This document shows positions 46,040 through 55,157 of a stretch of 64,000 nt of DNA, piece by piece. Location of the stretch: the NCBI GenBank assembly GCA_028872015.1, contig JAGWLO010000002.1:1-64000 (forward strand), given 5' to 3'. Each line of letters begins with the position of its first letter. The stretch's first letter is position 1. Under the pieces are notes generated by a model. The model was not told the DNA's origin, made no database searches, and saw only the letters and a list, made by a program, of their open reading frames with translations. The DNA is from Burkholderiales bacterium. GTDB lineage: Bacteria > Pseudomonadota > Gammaproteobacteria > Burkholderiales > Burkholderiaceae_C. Made by a program: the position numbers and the translations under genes.

Positions 46040-47179
46040 ATGCCCACCTCCGCACCCGCCGCCCTGTCTGCCGAGCCCGCCGAGCCCATCGAGGCCCCGG
46101 CGCGCCACCCTGCCGCGACGCGGGCGCGCGGCGCGGCGCGGCTGACGCTGCTGGCCCTGGCCGTCTACGGCCTGTTCGCGGGCAGCGTGTGGCTGCAGGT
46201 GCGGCTGGGCCTGATGGCCGCCACGCCGGCGGCCTGGTACTGCGCCGTCAGTCTGCTGGGCATCGGCGTGTTCTACGGCCTGGTGCGCAGCGGACTCAGC
46301 CTGCGCCTGAGCCCCGATCGCTCGATGACGATGGCGCAATCGGTCTTCGGCGTGCTGATGACGACCTGGGGCTACGCCATCGATGCACCGCTGCGCGGCG
46401 CGATCGTCGCCATCATGCTGCTGAACCTGGTGTGGGGCATGTTCGTGCTGTCGTCGCGACAGGCCCTGTCGCTGTGCCTGCTGGCGCTCGGTCTGCTGGC
46501 CGCGACGATGGTCTGGAAGAGCCGCACCGATGCGCTGAACTACCCGCCGGTGATCGAGGCCTTCCACTTCTTCTTCTGTGCCGTCTTGCTGTCGGCGATG
46601 TCGATGCTTTCCATCAGCATGGGCCGCTTGCGCCACAAGCTGACCACGCGCACGGCGGCCCTGCAGGCCGCACTCGAGAAGATCCAGACCCTGGCCCGCG
46701 TCGACGAGCTGACGCAGCTGCACAACCGCCGCCACCTCGGCGAACTGCTCGCCGTCGAGCGCAACCGGCAGGCGCGCAGCGGCCAGCCCCTGACGATGAT
46801 CATGCTCGACCTGGACCACTTCAAGGCCGTCAACGACAGCCATGGCCATGCCGCCGGCGACACCGTGCTGCGGCGTTTCGCGGCCTCGATCCGGCCGCTG
46901 CTGCGCGGCGGTGACCTGGTCGGGCGCTGGGGTGGCGAGGAGTTCCTGCTCGTCATGCCCGGCACCCCGGTCGAGGCCGGCGTCGAGCTGGTCCAGCGGC
47001 TGCGGCAGGTGCTGCGGCAGCTGGCCTTCGACGACATCGCGCCCGGGCTGCGCATGTCGTTCTCGGCCGGGGTGACGGCCTGCGCACCGGGCGAGCCTAC
47101 GCACCTGGCGGTCGAACGCGCCGACCGCGCGCTGTACCGCGCCAAGGCCGAAGGCCGCGGCCGCACCGCGATCGGCTGA
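46040..47179 (+). CDS. GGDEF diguanylate cyclase with N-terminal membrane domain
   Basis: DELTQLHNRRHLGELL, LDLDHFKAVNDSHGHAAGDTVL, RGGD I-site then GRWGGEEFLLVMP. Confidence 0.94.
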   Translation: MPTSAPAALSAEPAEPIEAPARHPAATRARGAARLTLLALAVYGLFAGSVWLQVRLGLMAATPAAWYCAVSLLGIGVFYGLVRSGLSLRLSPDRSMTMAQSVFGVLMTTWGYAIDAPLRGAIVAIMLLNLVWGMFVLSSRQALSLCLLALGLLAATMVWKSRTDALNYPPVIEAFHFFFCAVLLSAMSMLSISMGRLRHKLTTRTAALQAALEKIQTLARVDELTQLHNRRHLGELLAVERNRQARSGQPLTMIMLDLDHFKAVNDSHGHAAGDTVLRRFAASIRPLLRGGDLVGRWGGEEFLLVMPGTPVEAGVELVQRLRQVLRQLAFDDIAPGLRMSFSAGVTACAPGEPTHLAVERADRALYRAKAEGRGRTAIG

Positions 47180-47190
47180 ACGCGCCGCGC

Positions 47191-48108
47191 TCAGGCCGGC
47201 AGGAAGCCCTCGATCGACAGGTAGCGCTCGCCGGTGTCGTAGTTGAAGCCGAGCACGCGGCTGCCGGCCGGCAGTTCGGGCAGCTTCTGCGCGATCGCGG
47301 CCAGCGTGGCGCCGCTGGAGATGCCCACCAGCAGGCCCTCCTCGCGCGCGCTGCGGCGCGCCATCTCGCGCGCGGCCTCCGCCTCGACGCGGATCACGCC
47401 GTCGAGCAGGTCGACCTGCAGGTTGGCCGGAACGAAGCCCGCGCCGATGCCCTGGATCGGGTGCGGCGCGGGCGCGCCGCCGCTGATCACGGGGCTGGCC
47501 GTGGGCTCGACCGCGTACACCTGCAGGCGCGGCCAGCGCGGCTTGAGCACGCGGGCCACGCCGGTGAGGTGGCCCCCGGTGCCGACGCCGGTGATGATCG
47601 CGTCCAGGCCCTCGGGGAAATCGGCCGCGATCTCCTCGGCCGTGGTGCGCACGTGCACCTCGATGTTGGCCGGGTTCTCGAACTGCTGCGGCATCCACGC
47701 GCCCGGCGTGGCGGCCACGATCGCCTGCGCGCGTGCGATCGCACCCTTCATGCCCTGCTCGCGCGGGGTGAGGTCGAAGCGGGCGCCGTAGGCCAGCATC
47801 AGGCGCCGGCGCTCCACGCTCATGCTGTCGGGCATGACCAGGATGAGCGGGTAGCCCTTGACCGCAGCCACCATCGCCAGCCCGATGCCGGTGTTGCCCG
47901 AGGTGGGTTCCACGATCGTGCCACCGGGCCGCAGCGCGCCGCTGCGCTCGGCGGCCTCGACCATCGCCAGGGCGATGCGGTCCTTGATCGAGCCGCCGGG
48001 GTTGGCGCGCTCGGACTTGATCCACACCTCGTGCGTGCTGCCGAACAGCTTGTTCATGCGCACGTGCGGCGTCTGGCCGATGGTGGCCAGGATGTTGTGT
48101 GCCTTCAT
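47191..48108 (-). CDS. cysK: Cysteine synthase A
   Basis: [21 protein letters not shown]-lysine motif, [30 protein letters not shown]. Confidence 0.92.
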   Translation of the reverse strand: MKAHNILATIGQTPHVRMNKLFGSTHEVWIKSERANPGGSIKDRIALAMVEAAERSGALRPGGTIVEPTSGNTGIGLAMVAAVKGYPLILVMPDSMSVERRRLMLAYGARFDLTPREQGMKGAIARAQAIVAATPGAWMPQQFENPANIEVHVRTTAEEIAADFPEGLDAIITGVGTGGHLTGVARVLKPRWPRLQVYAVEPTASPVISGGAPAPHPIQGIGAGFVPANLQVDLLDGVIRVEAEAAREMARRSAREEGLLVGISSGATLAAIAQKLPELPAGSRVLGFNYDTGERYLSIEGFLPA

Positions 48109-48210
48109 CGAATCTCCTGCGGCGGGGCAGGCGGCCTTATAGCACCTCGGCCGCGCCGGGCGTCGCCGGTGCGAAGCGCCCCCGCCCCGCGGCACCGGGC
48201 CCGGCGGTGA

Positions 48211-49485
48211 TCAGCCCGGGCCGAGGCCGAACAGCGCGCCGGCCCGCTCGGCCAGCCCGGCCGGCACCTTGCCGGCGATCGCGATCGCCGCCGGCCCGGC
48301 CAGCATCCCGGTGATCAGCGCGCGCACCTGCTCGGCGCTCACGGCCTGCAGCCGCGCCAGCGATTCGGCCTGCGAGCGCACCGCGCCGCGTGCAAAGAGA
48401 TCCAGCGCCGCCGCCTCCAGCCGCCGCCCCGCCTGCTCGCCCTGGCGCAGGCTGCGCACCGCCAGCTGGTTGCGGGCGCGCGCCAGCGCCACCGGGTCGA
48501 TGCGCGCGGCCTGCTCGGCCAGCAGCCGCCGCACCTCGGCGAAATAGGCCCCGGCCTGCTCGGGCGCGGTGGTGGCCTCGACCACGAACTGCCCAGCCAG
48601 CTCGGTGATGTCGGCCGAGCACGCCAGGTGGTAGGCCAGGCCCTGGCGCTCGCGGATCTGGTCCAGCAGGGGCGAGCTCATGCCTTCGCCGAACAGGGCT
48701 GCGGCCACGATGCCGGCGTGCGGCTCGCCCGCCAGCGAGGGCAGCGGGAAGCCGATCACGCTGTGCGTCTGCGCGCTGCCCGACAGGCGCCGCTTCTTCA
48801 GCCCGCCCCGGAAGGGCGGCGGCGGCACGAGGTTGGCCTGGCCGCGCGGCATCTCGGCGAAGGCCGCCGCCGCCTCGGCCGCGATGCGGTCGGGCTCGAT
48901 GCCGCCGGCCACGGCGACGACCACGTTGCAGGCCGTGTACTGGCGCTGCACGTAGGCCTGCAGGTCGGCGCGCGTGATGCGCGCGATGGCGGCGCGGTGG
49001 CCGATCACCGGCTGCGCGTACGGGTGGTGGCCCCAGCAGGCCTGGTCGAACAGCTTGAAGGCGGCGGTGACCGGGTCTTCGTCGTCCTCGGTCAGCTCGT
49101 GCAGGATCACCTGACGCTCGCGCTCCAGCTCGGCCTCGGGAAAGCTGCCGTGCTGCACGATCTCGGCGAGCATCCGAACGAAGCGCGGGGCGTCGCGCGC
49201 CAGCCCGCTCATGTGGAAGGCCGTGTGGTCCTTGTCGGTATGGGCGTTCACCTCGGCGCCCAGCAGCTCGGCGTCGAGGTTGATCTGCTGGCAGCTGCGC
49301 GTGGCCGTGCCCTTGAAGGCCATGTGCTCGACGACGTGGCTGATGCCGTTCTCGCGCGGGCGCTCGTGCTGGCTGCCGGTGCGCACGAACACGCTCAGGT
49401 CCACCGTCTGGCGCCGCGGCTGCGCGATGGTCAGCACGCGCACGCCGCGGGCCACGTCGGCCAGCTGCAGGTCGGGGTCTTGCAA
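48211..49485 (-). CDS. M16 family zinc metallopeptidase
   Basis: Inverted zinc motif ISHVVEHMAFKGTATRS (HxxEH), M16 C-terminal domain. Confidence 0.92.
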   Translation of the reverse strand: MQDPDLQLADVARGVRVLTIAQPRRQTVDLSVFVRTGSQHERPRENGISHVVEHMAFKGTATRSCQQINLDAELLGAEVNAHTDKDHTAFHMSGLARDAPRFVRMLAEIVQHGSFPEAELERERQVILHELTEDDEDPVTAAFKLFDQACWGHHPYAQPVIGHRAAIARITRADLQAYVQRQYTACNVVVAVAGGIEPDRIAAEAAAAFAEMPRGQANLVPPPPFRGGLKKRRLSGSAQTHSVIGFPLPSLAGEPHAGIVAAALFGEGMSSPLLDQIRERQGLAYHLACSADITELAGQFVVEATTAPEQAGAYFAEVRRLLAEQAARIDPVALARARNQLAVRSLRQGEQAGRRLEAAALDLFARGAVRSQAESLARLQAVSAEQVRALITGMLAGPAAIAIAGKVPAGLAERAGALFGLGPG

Positions 49486-49506
49486 GGCGGGCCCGGCGCC
49501 TGGGAC

Positions 49507-50694
49507 CTAGGAGAAGGCGGCGATGCCGGTGATGGCGCGGCCCAGGATCAGCGCATGCACGTCGTGCGTGCCCTCGTAGGTGTTGACCACCTCGAGGTTG
49601 ACCAGGTGGCGTGCCACGCCGTATTCGTCGCTGATGCCGTTGCCGCCCATCATGTCGCGCGCCAGGCGGGCGATGTCCAGCGCCTTGCCGCAGCTGTTGC
49701 GCTTCAGGATGGAGGTGATCTCCACCGCGGCCGTGCCCTCGTCCTTCATCCGGCCCAGGCGCAGGCAGCCTTGCAGGCCGAGCGCGATCTCGGTGGTCAT
49801 GTCGGCCAGCTTCTTCTGGATCAGCTGGTTGGCGGCCAGCGGGCGGCCGAACTGCTTGCGGTCGAGCACGTACTGGCGCGCGCGCTGCAGGCAGTCTTCG
49901 GCCGCGCCCAGGGCGCCCCAGGCGATGCCGAAGCGGGCGCTGTCGAGGCAGGTGAACGGGCCCTTCAGGCCGCGCACGTCGGGGAAGGCGTTCTCCTCGG
50001 GGCAGAACACGCCGTCCATCACGATCTCGCCGGTGATGCTGGCGCGCAGCCCCACCTTGCCGTGCACCGCCGGCGCCGACAGGCCCTTCCAGCCCTTCTC
50101 GAGCACGAAGCCGCGGATGGCCCCCTCGTCGTCCTTGGCCCAGACCACGAAGACATCGGCGATCGGGCTGTTGCTGATCCACATCTTGGTGCCCGACAGG
50201 CTGTACCCGCCGGCCACCTTGCGCGCCCGCGTGACCATGCTGCCGGGGTCGGAGCCGTGGTCGGGCTCGGTCAGGCCGAAGCAGCCGATGAGCTGGCCGC
50301 GGGCCAGGCCGGGCAGGTACTTCTGGCGCGTGGCCTCGTTGCCGAAGGCATGGATCGGCAGCATCACCAGCGAGCTCTGCACGCTCATCATCGAGCGGTA
50401 GCCCGAGTCGACGCGCTCGACCTCGCGCGCCACCAGCCCATAGCACACGTAGGAGAGCCCGGCGCCGCCGTAGGCCTCGGGGATGGTGGGCCCGAGCAGC
50501 CCCAGCTCGCCCATCTCGCGAAAGATCGCCGGGTCGGTGCGCTGGTCGCGGAAGGCCAGCAGCACGCGCGGCAGCAGCCGCTGCTGGGCGTAGGCGCGGG
50601 CGCTGTCGCGCACCATGCGCTCGTCCTCGCCGAGCTGGGCTTCGAGCAGCAGCGGGTCATCCCAGTGGAAGGCGGCTTTGGGCTTGGGGGACAT
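49507..50694 (-). CDS. Acyl-CoA dehydrogenase, glutaryl-CoA dehydrogenase-like
   Basis: [56 protein letters not shown]. Confidence 0.88.
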   Translation of the reverse strand: MSPKPKAAFHWDDPLLLEAQLGEDERMVRDSARAYAQQRLLPRVLLAFRDQRTDPAIFREMGELGLLGPTIPEAYGGAGLSYVCYGLVAREVERVDSGYRSMMSVQSSLVMLPIHAFGNEATRQKYLPGLARGQLIGCFGLTEPDHGSDPGSMVTRARKVAGGYSLSGTKMWISNSPIADVFVVWAKDDEGAIRGFVLEKGWKGLSAPAVHGKVGLRASITGEIVMDGVFCPEENAFPDVRGLKGPFTCLDSARFGIAWGALGAAEDCLQRARQYVLDRKQFGRPLAANQLIQKKLADMTTEIALGLQGCLRLGRMKDEGTAAVEITSILKRNSCGKALDIARLARDMMGGNGISDEYGVARHLVNLEVVNTYEGTHDVHALILGRAITGIAAFS

Positions 50695-50761
50695 GGATAC
50701 ACCTCGCAGGGTCGGGCCGCACCGGGCGGCGGCTTGGGGTTGAGGGGTGATTTTGGCCTCA

Positions 50762-50990
50762 AGCGGCCGCGGCGTCGTCCGGGCCGGCCAAGCCCTCCAC
50801 GCCGCCCAGGCGGGCCGCGATCAAGACCGGGGCCCGTGCACCGCCCCGGGCCGGCCCGGGGCGGTGCACGCGCCGAAGTCCATCACCACCACGCGGTCGA
50901 CCAGGTCCATCAAGAAGCCCATGTCGCGCGCGGCGAGCCGGAACGCCAGACCTTCGCCGCGCGCGTGACGCCGAGCGCCTTGAGCACGGG
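50762..50990 (-). pseudogene. Decayed C-terminal fragment of a branched-chain amino acid ABC transporter ATPase (LivG-like)
   Basis: Minus strand GLAFRLAARDMGFLMDLVDRVVVMDFGA... resembles LivG (HDMGFVMDLVDRVVVLDFG), then a second frame [12 protein letters not shown] resembling the VIAAYLG terminus; no intact N-terminus or Walker motifs. Confidence 0.5.
50835..50870. repeat. 36-bp perfect palindrome
   Basis: cgtgcaccgccccgggccggcccggggcggtgcacg equals its own reverse complement. Confidence 0.95.
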
Positions 50991-51063
50991 TGCGCCGCGC
51001 GCCGGCCGCGGTGCGTGCGCGACCGAACAGACGCGGGGCACCCGGAAGCGGCAAGGTCGGGCC

Positions 51064-51345
51064 ATGCCCGACGATGCCCGCTATCCCGATCTGCCTGCCG
51101 ATCTGCCCGCTGGCCCGACCGGCCCGGCGGTGTGCTGCCCGTTGTGCGCGGGCGCGCTGCGCCGAGTCCCGCGACGCTGGGTGGACCACCTGTTCAGCCT
51201 CCTGCGGCCCGTGCGACGCTACCGCTGCCGCGACATCCGGTGCGGGTGGACAGGCAACATGGGCGGGGCGGCCCGCGACGGGGACGGCGTGCGCCGGCCG
51301 CCGCTGCCGCCGATACCGGCACGGGCGATCCGCAGGCTGCGTTGA
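51064..51345 (+). CDS. Small Cys-rich (zinc-ribbon-like) hypothetical protein
   Basis: 93 aa, CCPLCAGALRRVPRRWVDHLFSLLRPVRRYRCRDIRCGW. Confidence 0.6.
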   Translation: MPDDARYPDLPADLPAGPTGPAVCCPLCAGALRRVPRRWVDHLFSLLRPVRRYRCRDIRCGWTGNMGGAARDGDGVRRPPLPPIPARAIRRLR

Positions 51346-51355
51346 AGCGGCCGGT

Positions 51356-51685
51356 TCACAACTGCAGCGAGTAGCGCAGCGCAAACGAGCGCAACACCAT
51401 GTCGCGCCAGATCGCGCGCAGTGCCCGGGCCACGGCGGGGTCGGTGCGGGGATGCTCGAGCAGCTGCCAGATCAGCGGGTTCAGGCCGTGACCGAAGGTG
51501 CGCGCCAGCAGCTGCCCAAACTCCGAACAGGGGTGGATGGCGGCCACGTCCGTGGCCGGGCCCACGCCTTCGCGCATCGCGGCGTCCAGCAGCGCGAGTG
51601 CTGGCACGGCGGCCATGGCTCGGCCCTGGCGGCTCAGGCGCATGGCGACGGCATCGAGGTCGCACCCACCCATGGCGCTCAGCAT
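51356..51685 (-). CDS. Hypothetical protein
   Basis: 109-aa ORF with globular composition, no motif. Confidence 0.45.
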   Translation of the reverse strand: MLSAMGGCDLDAVAMRLSRQGRAMAAVPALALLDAAMREGVGPATDVAAIHPCSEFGQLLARTFGHGLNPLIWQLLEHPRTDPAVARALRAIWRDMVLRSFALRYSLQL

Positions 51686-51807
51686 GCCCCCATTGGCCGC
51701 CCGGCTCTGTGCGGTTCCGAACGGAGCGCCAACTGTGCGCCGGCACCGTGAGCTACAGTGACCCGCGTTACCGGCTGCACCGCCGGCTGTACCCGAAGGA
51801 GCCGCTC

Positions 51808-52215
51808 ATGAGGTATCGCAGCGTGGCCCTGGCCCTGGGCCTGTACGGCGCACTCGGGCTGTGCGACGCCGGGCCCGCGCCGGCGCCCTCCCGGCCGCCC
51901 CGGCCGGCACTGCAGTTCCTGCGCGCGCCGCCTGGGGGCACTTGGGCGCAGGTGCTGCAAGGCGATCGCGTCTTCCACGGCGAACGCGCCGGCGGCCGGT
52001 GCAGCGCCTGCCACGGCTGGGACGCCAAGGGCACGCCGACCGGCAACGATCTGACCACGGGCCTGTGGATCTGGGGCGATGGCAGCCTGCGCATGATCAA
52101 GGCCACGATCCTGCACAACATGGCGGTGGCGCCCGGCATGGACGGCGCGCTGGCACCGGCCGACGTGGACGCCGTGGCCGCCTATGTCTGGGCCCTGGGG
52201 CACCAGACGCGCTGA
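51808..52215 (+). CDS. Secreted c-type cytochrome
   Basis: Signal peptide, heme motif CSACHGWD, distal Met-containing region HNMAVAPGM, DVDAVAAYVWAL. Confidence 0.78.
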   Translation: MRYRSVALALGLYGALGLCDAGPAPAPSRPPRPALQFLRAPPGGTWAQVLQGDRVFHGERAGGRCSACHGWDAKGTPTGNDLTTGLWIWGDGSLRMIKATILHNMAVAPGMDGALAPADVDAVAAYVWALGHQTR

Positions 52216-52332
52216 CGGCCGGCGCCGACGCCGCAAGCCGCCCTGGGTGCGCGAGCGCACCGACGCGCCCGGGGCCACCGCCTAGCCTCGTGGTCACCGA
52301 CGGCCGCTGGGTGCCGTCCTGTGGAGACCGCC

Positions 52333-52491
52333 ATGAGCTTGTTGACCATTCTGCTGATCGTGCTGGTGCTGATGTTCGTGGGCGTGATGCCCGTGTGGCG
52401 TCACAGCGGCACCTGGGGCTACGGGCCGAGCGGTGCCTTGGGGTTGGTGGTGCTGGTGCTGCTGGTGCTGCTGCTGCTGGGCCGGATCTGA
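52333..52491 (+). CDS. DUF3309-like small membrane protein
   Basis: MSLLTILLIVLVLMFVGVMPVWRHSGTWGYGPSGALGLVVLVLLVLLLLGRI. Confidence 0.82.
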   Translation: MSLLTILLIVLVLMFVGVMPVWRHSGTWGYGPSGALGLVVLVLLVLLLLGRI

Positions 52492-52841
52492 GCGTCGGCC
52501 TGCGGCGTGGCCGCAGGCCGCAGCAGCCGCTGCGCCAGCGGCCAGGCCAGCGCCAGCATGCGCAGCCAGCGCAGATCGCGCCGCGGCCGGCGCGCCGCGG
52601 CGGCCACCGAGCGCAGCGCGCGCCACGTCGACAGCACCGACAAGCCCAGCCCCAGCGCCGGCCAGACCCAGCGCCGCGGCGCCGTGGCGCGCTGCCAGCG
52701 CTCGGCCAGCGCCCGGTAGCGCATGGCCACGCCGTGCTGGCGCGCCAGCAGGCGCTGCTCGGCCTGCCGGATGAGCGCATCCAGCGTCGGCGGCTCAACG
52801 GGTGGCGGCGGTGCGCGCATCGAGCTCGGGTCGGGGTTCAT
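52419..52841 (-). CDS. Hypothetical protein (3' end antisense to DUF3309 gene)
   Basis: 140-aa ORF in the same-strand run with the YqjE-like gene; overlaps its stop. Confidence 0.5.
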   Translation of the reverse strand: MNPDPSSMRAPPPPVEPPTLDALIRQAEQRLLARQHGVAMRYRALAERWQRATAPRRWVWPALGLGLSVLSTWRALRSVAAAARRPRRDLRWLRMLALAWPLAQRLLRPAATPQADAQIRPSSSSTSSTSTTNPKAPLGP

Positions 52842-53274
52842 GGCGGTCGGCAGCCGGGGCGGGCGGTGGCGGCGAAGCCGCCGATGAGGGCGAGGGCGCC
52901 GCGGCAGGCGGCAGCGTCAGGTGGCGCCGCGTGGCCGGCAGCCCGAGCAAGGGCAGCAGCGTGCGCACCCGCAACAGCAGGGCGGCGCAGGCCGCCAGGT
53001 TGACCAGCAGCACCGCGAGCAGCGCGCCGGTCCACGGCAGGCCGGCCGCCACCAGGGCGCCGACGATGCAGCCCCACAAGGCCAGCCAGGCGGTCAGGCC
53101 CAGGATCGCGCCGGCCACCACCAGCGCCACGATCTGCGCCAGCGCCAGCCCGGCGCGGCGCAACTCGAGCGACAGCAGCTCGATGCGATCGCTGACCAAG
53201 CCCGGCAGCTCGCGCGCCAGGTCGTGCAGCGCCGCCAGCCACGACGGCTGCGGCGCGGCTTCGGGCGCCGGCAT
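52795..53274 (-). CDS. YqjE/phage holin superfamily-like membrane protein
   Basis: ELPGLVSDRIELLSLELRRAGLALAQIVALVVAGAILGLTAWLALWG two-TM hairpin. Confidence 0.78.
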   Translation of the reverse strand: MPAPEAAPQPSWLAALHDLARELPGLVSDRIELLSLELRRAGLALAQIVALVVAGAILGLTAWLALWGCIVGALVAAGLPWTGALLAVLLVNLAACAALLLRVRTLLPLLGLPATRRHLTLPPAAAPSPSSAASPPPPAPAADRHEPRPELDARTAATR

Positions 53275-53282
53275 GGCCGCCG

Positions 53283-53639
53283 TCAGCGGGTGACGCGGGC
53301 GATCAGCGCGCCGATGGCCAGCGCCACGGCGATGGTGGCCAGCGGGTTCTCGCGCACCGTGCCGCGCAGGCCCTCGGCCCACTGGTCGCGCGTCTCGCGC
53401 AGGCGACCGGCCTGGGCGTGCAGGGCATCGCTGGCGCTGGCCATGCCGTCGCCCAGTCGCTGCACCTGCGGTGCTGCGCTCTCGGCCAGCCGGTCGATGG
53501 TCTCGTGGGCGCCGCGCACTGCGCGCTGCATCAGGTCGACGGGCGTGGCGGGCAGCGGGCCGGCAGGGCCGTTGGATGGCGCGTCCATGGCAGGCATGCC
53601 CGCATGCGGCATGGGAAAGGTGTCGGAGATCGGGGCCAT
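53283..53639 (-). CDS. DUF883/ElaB/YqjD-like membrane-anchored protein
   Basis: Helical body and C-terminal ENPLATIAVALAIGALIARVTR. Confidence 0.8.
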   Translation of the reverse strand: MAPISDTFPMPHAGMPAMDAPSNGPAGPLPATPVDLMQRAVRGAHETIDRLAESAAPQVQRLGDGMASASDALHAQAGRLRETRDQWAEGLRGTVRENPLATIAVALAIGALIARVTR

Positions 53640-53869
53640 GGGATTGCTCGCTTCAGGGGGTTGAAGGAAGGGCGGCGAGGGCGCCGTGGCGTGCCGCCGA
53701 TGGACCGTCATGGTCGCGGTCGGCGGCGGCGCCGTCTGTGCGCCGGCGAACATCGCCGCGGCGACGCGCCGCGCCCCGGCGAGGCGGGCTGCCACGGCGC
53801 GTGCGACAACGCACAGAGCAGCGCGGGCCGCGCTGCTCAGAATGCGGGCCCGAGCTCCGAAAGCACCCC

Positions 53870-54064
53870 ATGTCCAAGGCCTTGCCCGTCGCGGCGCCCG
53901 CCGTGCCGCCGGCCCCGGCCACGCTGGCCGAGCAGCAGGCTGACTTCACGGCCGAAGGCGCGCCCCCACCGGGTCTGGTGTCGACGCGGCGGCCGGCGCC
54001 GGACTCGGTGCCGGTGCGGCCCGGCATCAAGCCGAAGCGAGCCACCCGCGCCCGCTACCCCTAG
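53870..54064 (+). CDS. Small hypothetical protein
   Basis: 64-aa ORF MSKALPVAAPAVPPAP...KPKRATRARYP. Confidence 0.4.
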   Translation: MSKALPVAAPAVPPAPATLAEQQADFTAEGAPPPGLVSTRRPAPDSVPVRPGIKPKRATRARYP

Positions 54065-54124
54065 CCGGGCGGCGCAGCGCAGGTACGGCAGCCGGGGACC
54101 GCCGGCCCCCGGGACCGACCGGAC

Positions 54125-54676
54125 TCAGGTCTTGCCGAACTTCGCCTTGGCAGCATCGGTGCAGGCGGTCTTGGCATCGCCGGCCAGGCTCTCGCACTTC
54201 TCGTCGGCCAGCTTGTAATCGGCATCGCGCTTGTCGGCGGCCGAGTCGCGCCGGGCGGTGCCCACCTTGCGCGCCAGCGTCGCATCGGCCAGCGCCTTGG
54301 TGTGGGTGGCCTTGGCCTCGGCCATGCACACATCCTTGGCCTGGCCGGCCTGGCCGTTGCAGGCTTCCTTGGCCACGGCGTAGTCGGCATCGGCCGTGGT
54401 CACCGCGAGGTCGTGGCGGTCGCTCGCCTTGCCCGACCGGTCGTAGGCGAGCTGGGCGCGGGCCACCTTCTGCTTGCCCGAGGCGCGCTCCAGGCACAGG
54501 CTGCGGGCGTCGCCGCTGGACTGGTCGCAGGCCTGCTTCTCGGCCGTGTAGCTGTGCTCGATGCGCTGCTTGCCGGCTTGGAACTCGGCCTTGGTCAGGG
54601 TCGTGGCCCAGGCGCCGCCGGCGGCCAGCAAGGTGGCCAGGGCGAGCGCAGTGCGCTGGAAGGAGGAGGGTTTCAT
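54125..54676 (-). CDS. Secreted Lys/Ala-rich protein with three paired-Cys repeats
   Basis: Signal peptide; repeats EKQACDQSSGDARSLCLERA, AKEACNGQAGQAKDVCMAEA, ADEKCESLAGDAKTACTDAA. Confidence 0.7.
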   Translation of the reverse strand: MKPSSFQRTALALATLLAAGGAWATTLTKAEFQAGKQRIEHSYTAEKQACDQSSGDARSLCLERASGKQKVARAQLAYDRSGKASDRHDLAVTTADADYAVAKEACNGQAGQAKDVCMAEAKATHTKALADATLARKVGTARRDSAADKRDADYKLADEKCESLAGDAKTACTDAAKAKFGKT

Positions 54677-54907
54677 CGGGTGGGTCCTTTCGGTGCCGCG
54701 CGGAATGCGCCGACCTTGGCCGGAGCTTGCGACCAGGCCGCGGCCAGCGCCATCGGACAGCGCGGCGGCGCGGCGTAGTCAGCGTCCTACGCCGAAGGGG
54801 GCGGCCAATTCCCTGCAACCCGGCGGGCAGCGCAGCGCCTCGGGGCGGTGGATTTCAGTGCGCTGGCGAACCGACGCCGACCCTGCGCCTGGGGTACGGT
54901 GCAGCGC

Positions 54908-55153
54908 ATGACGTCCTCTCCCGAAGCCATGGATCCACGCTGGAGCACCGCCAGCTTCGGCGCCGCCCCCGACACCACCCCGATGGAGCTGCGCGCGCTG
55001 GGCGAGCACGTGGCCCTGTGCACGGCCGCCGGCGCCCGTGGCGTGGCGCTGCACTGCGCGCTGCAACGGCTGCTGGGCTTCGTGCTGGCGCGCCGGGTCA
55101 GTGCGATGGCCCTCGCCGCCTTGGTGATCGGCGCGATCTGGCTCGTGGTCTAG
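54908..55153 (+). CDS. Small protein with C-terminal TM helix, upstream of ndvB-like gene
   Basis: 81 aa, C-terminal VSAMALAALVIGAIWLVV; stop 4 bp before next ATG. Confidence 0.5.
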   Translation: MTSSPEAMDPRWSTASFGAAPDTTPMELRALGEHVALCTAAGARGVALHCALQRLLGFVLARRVSAMALAALVIGAIWLVV

Positions 55154-55157
55154 GCCG

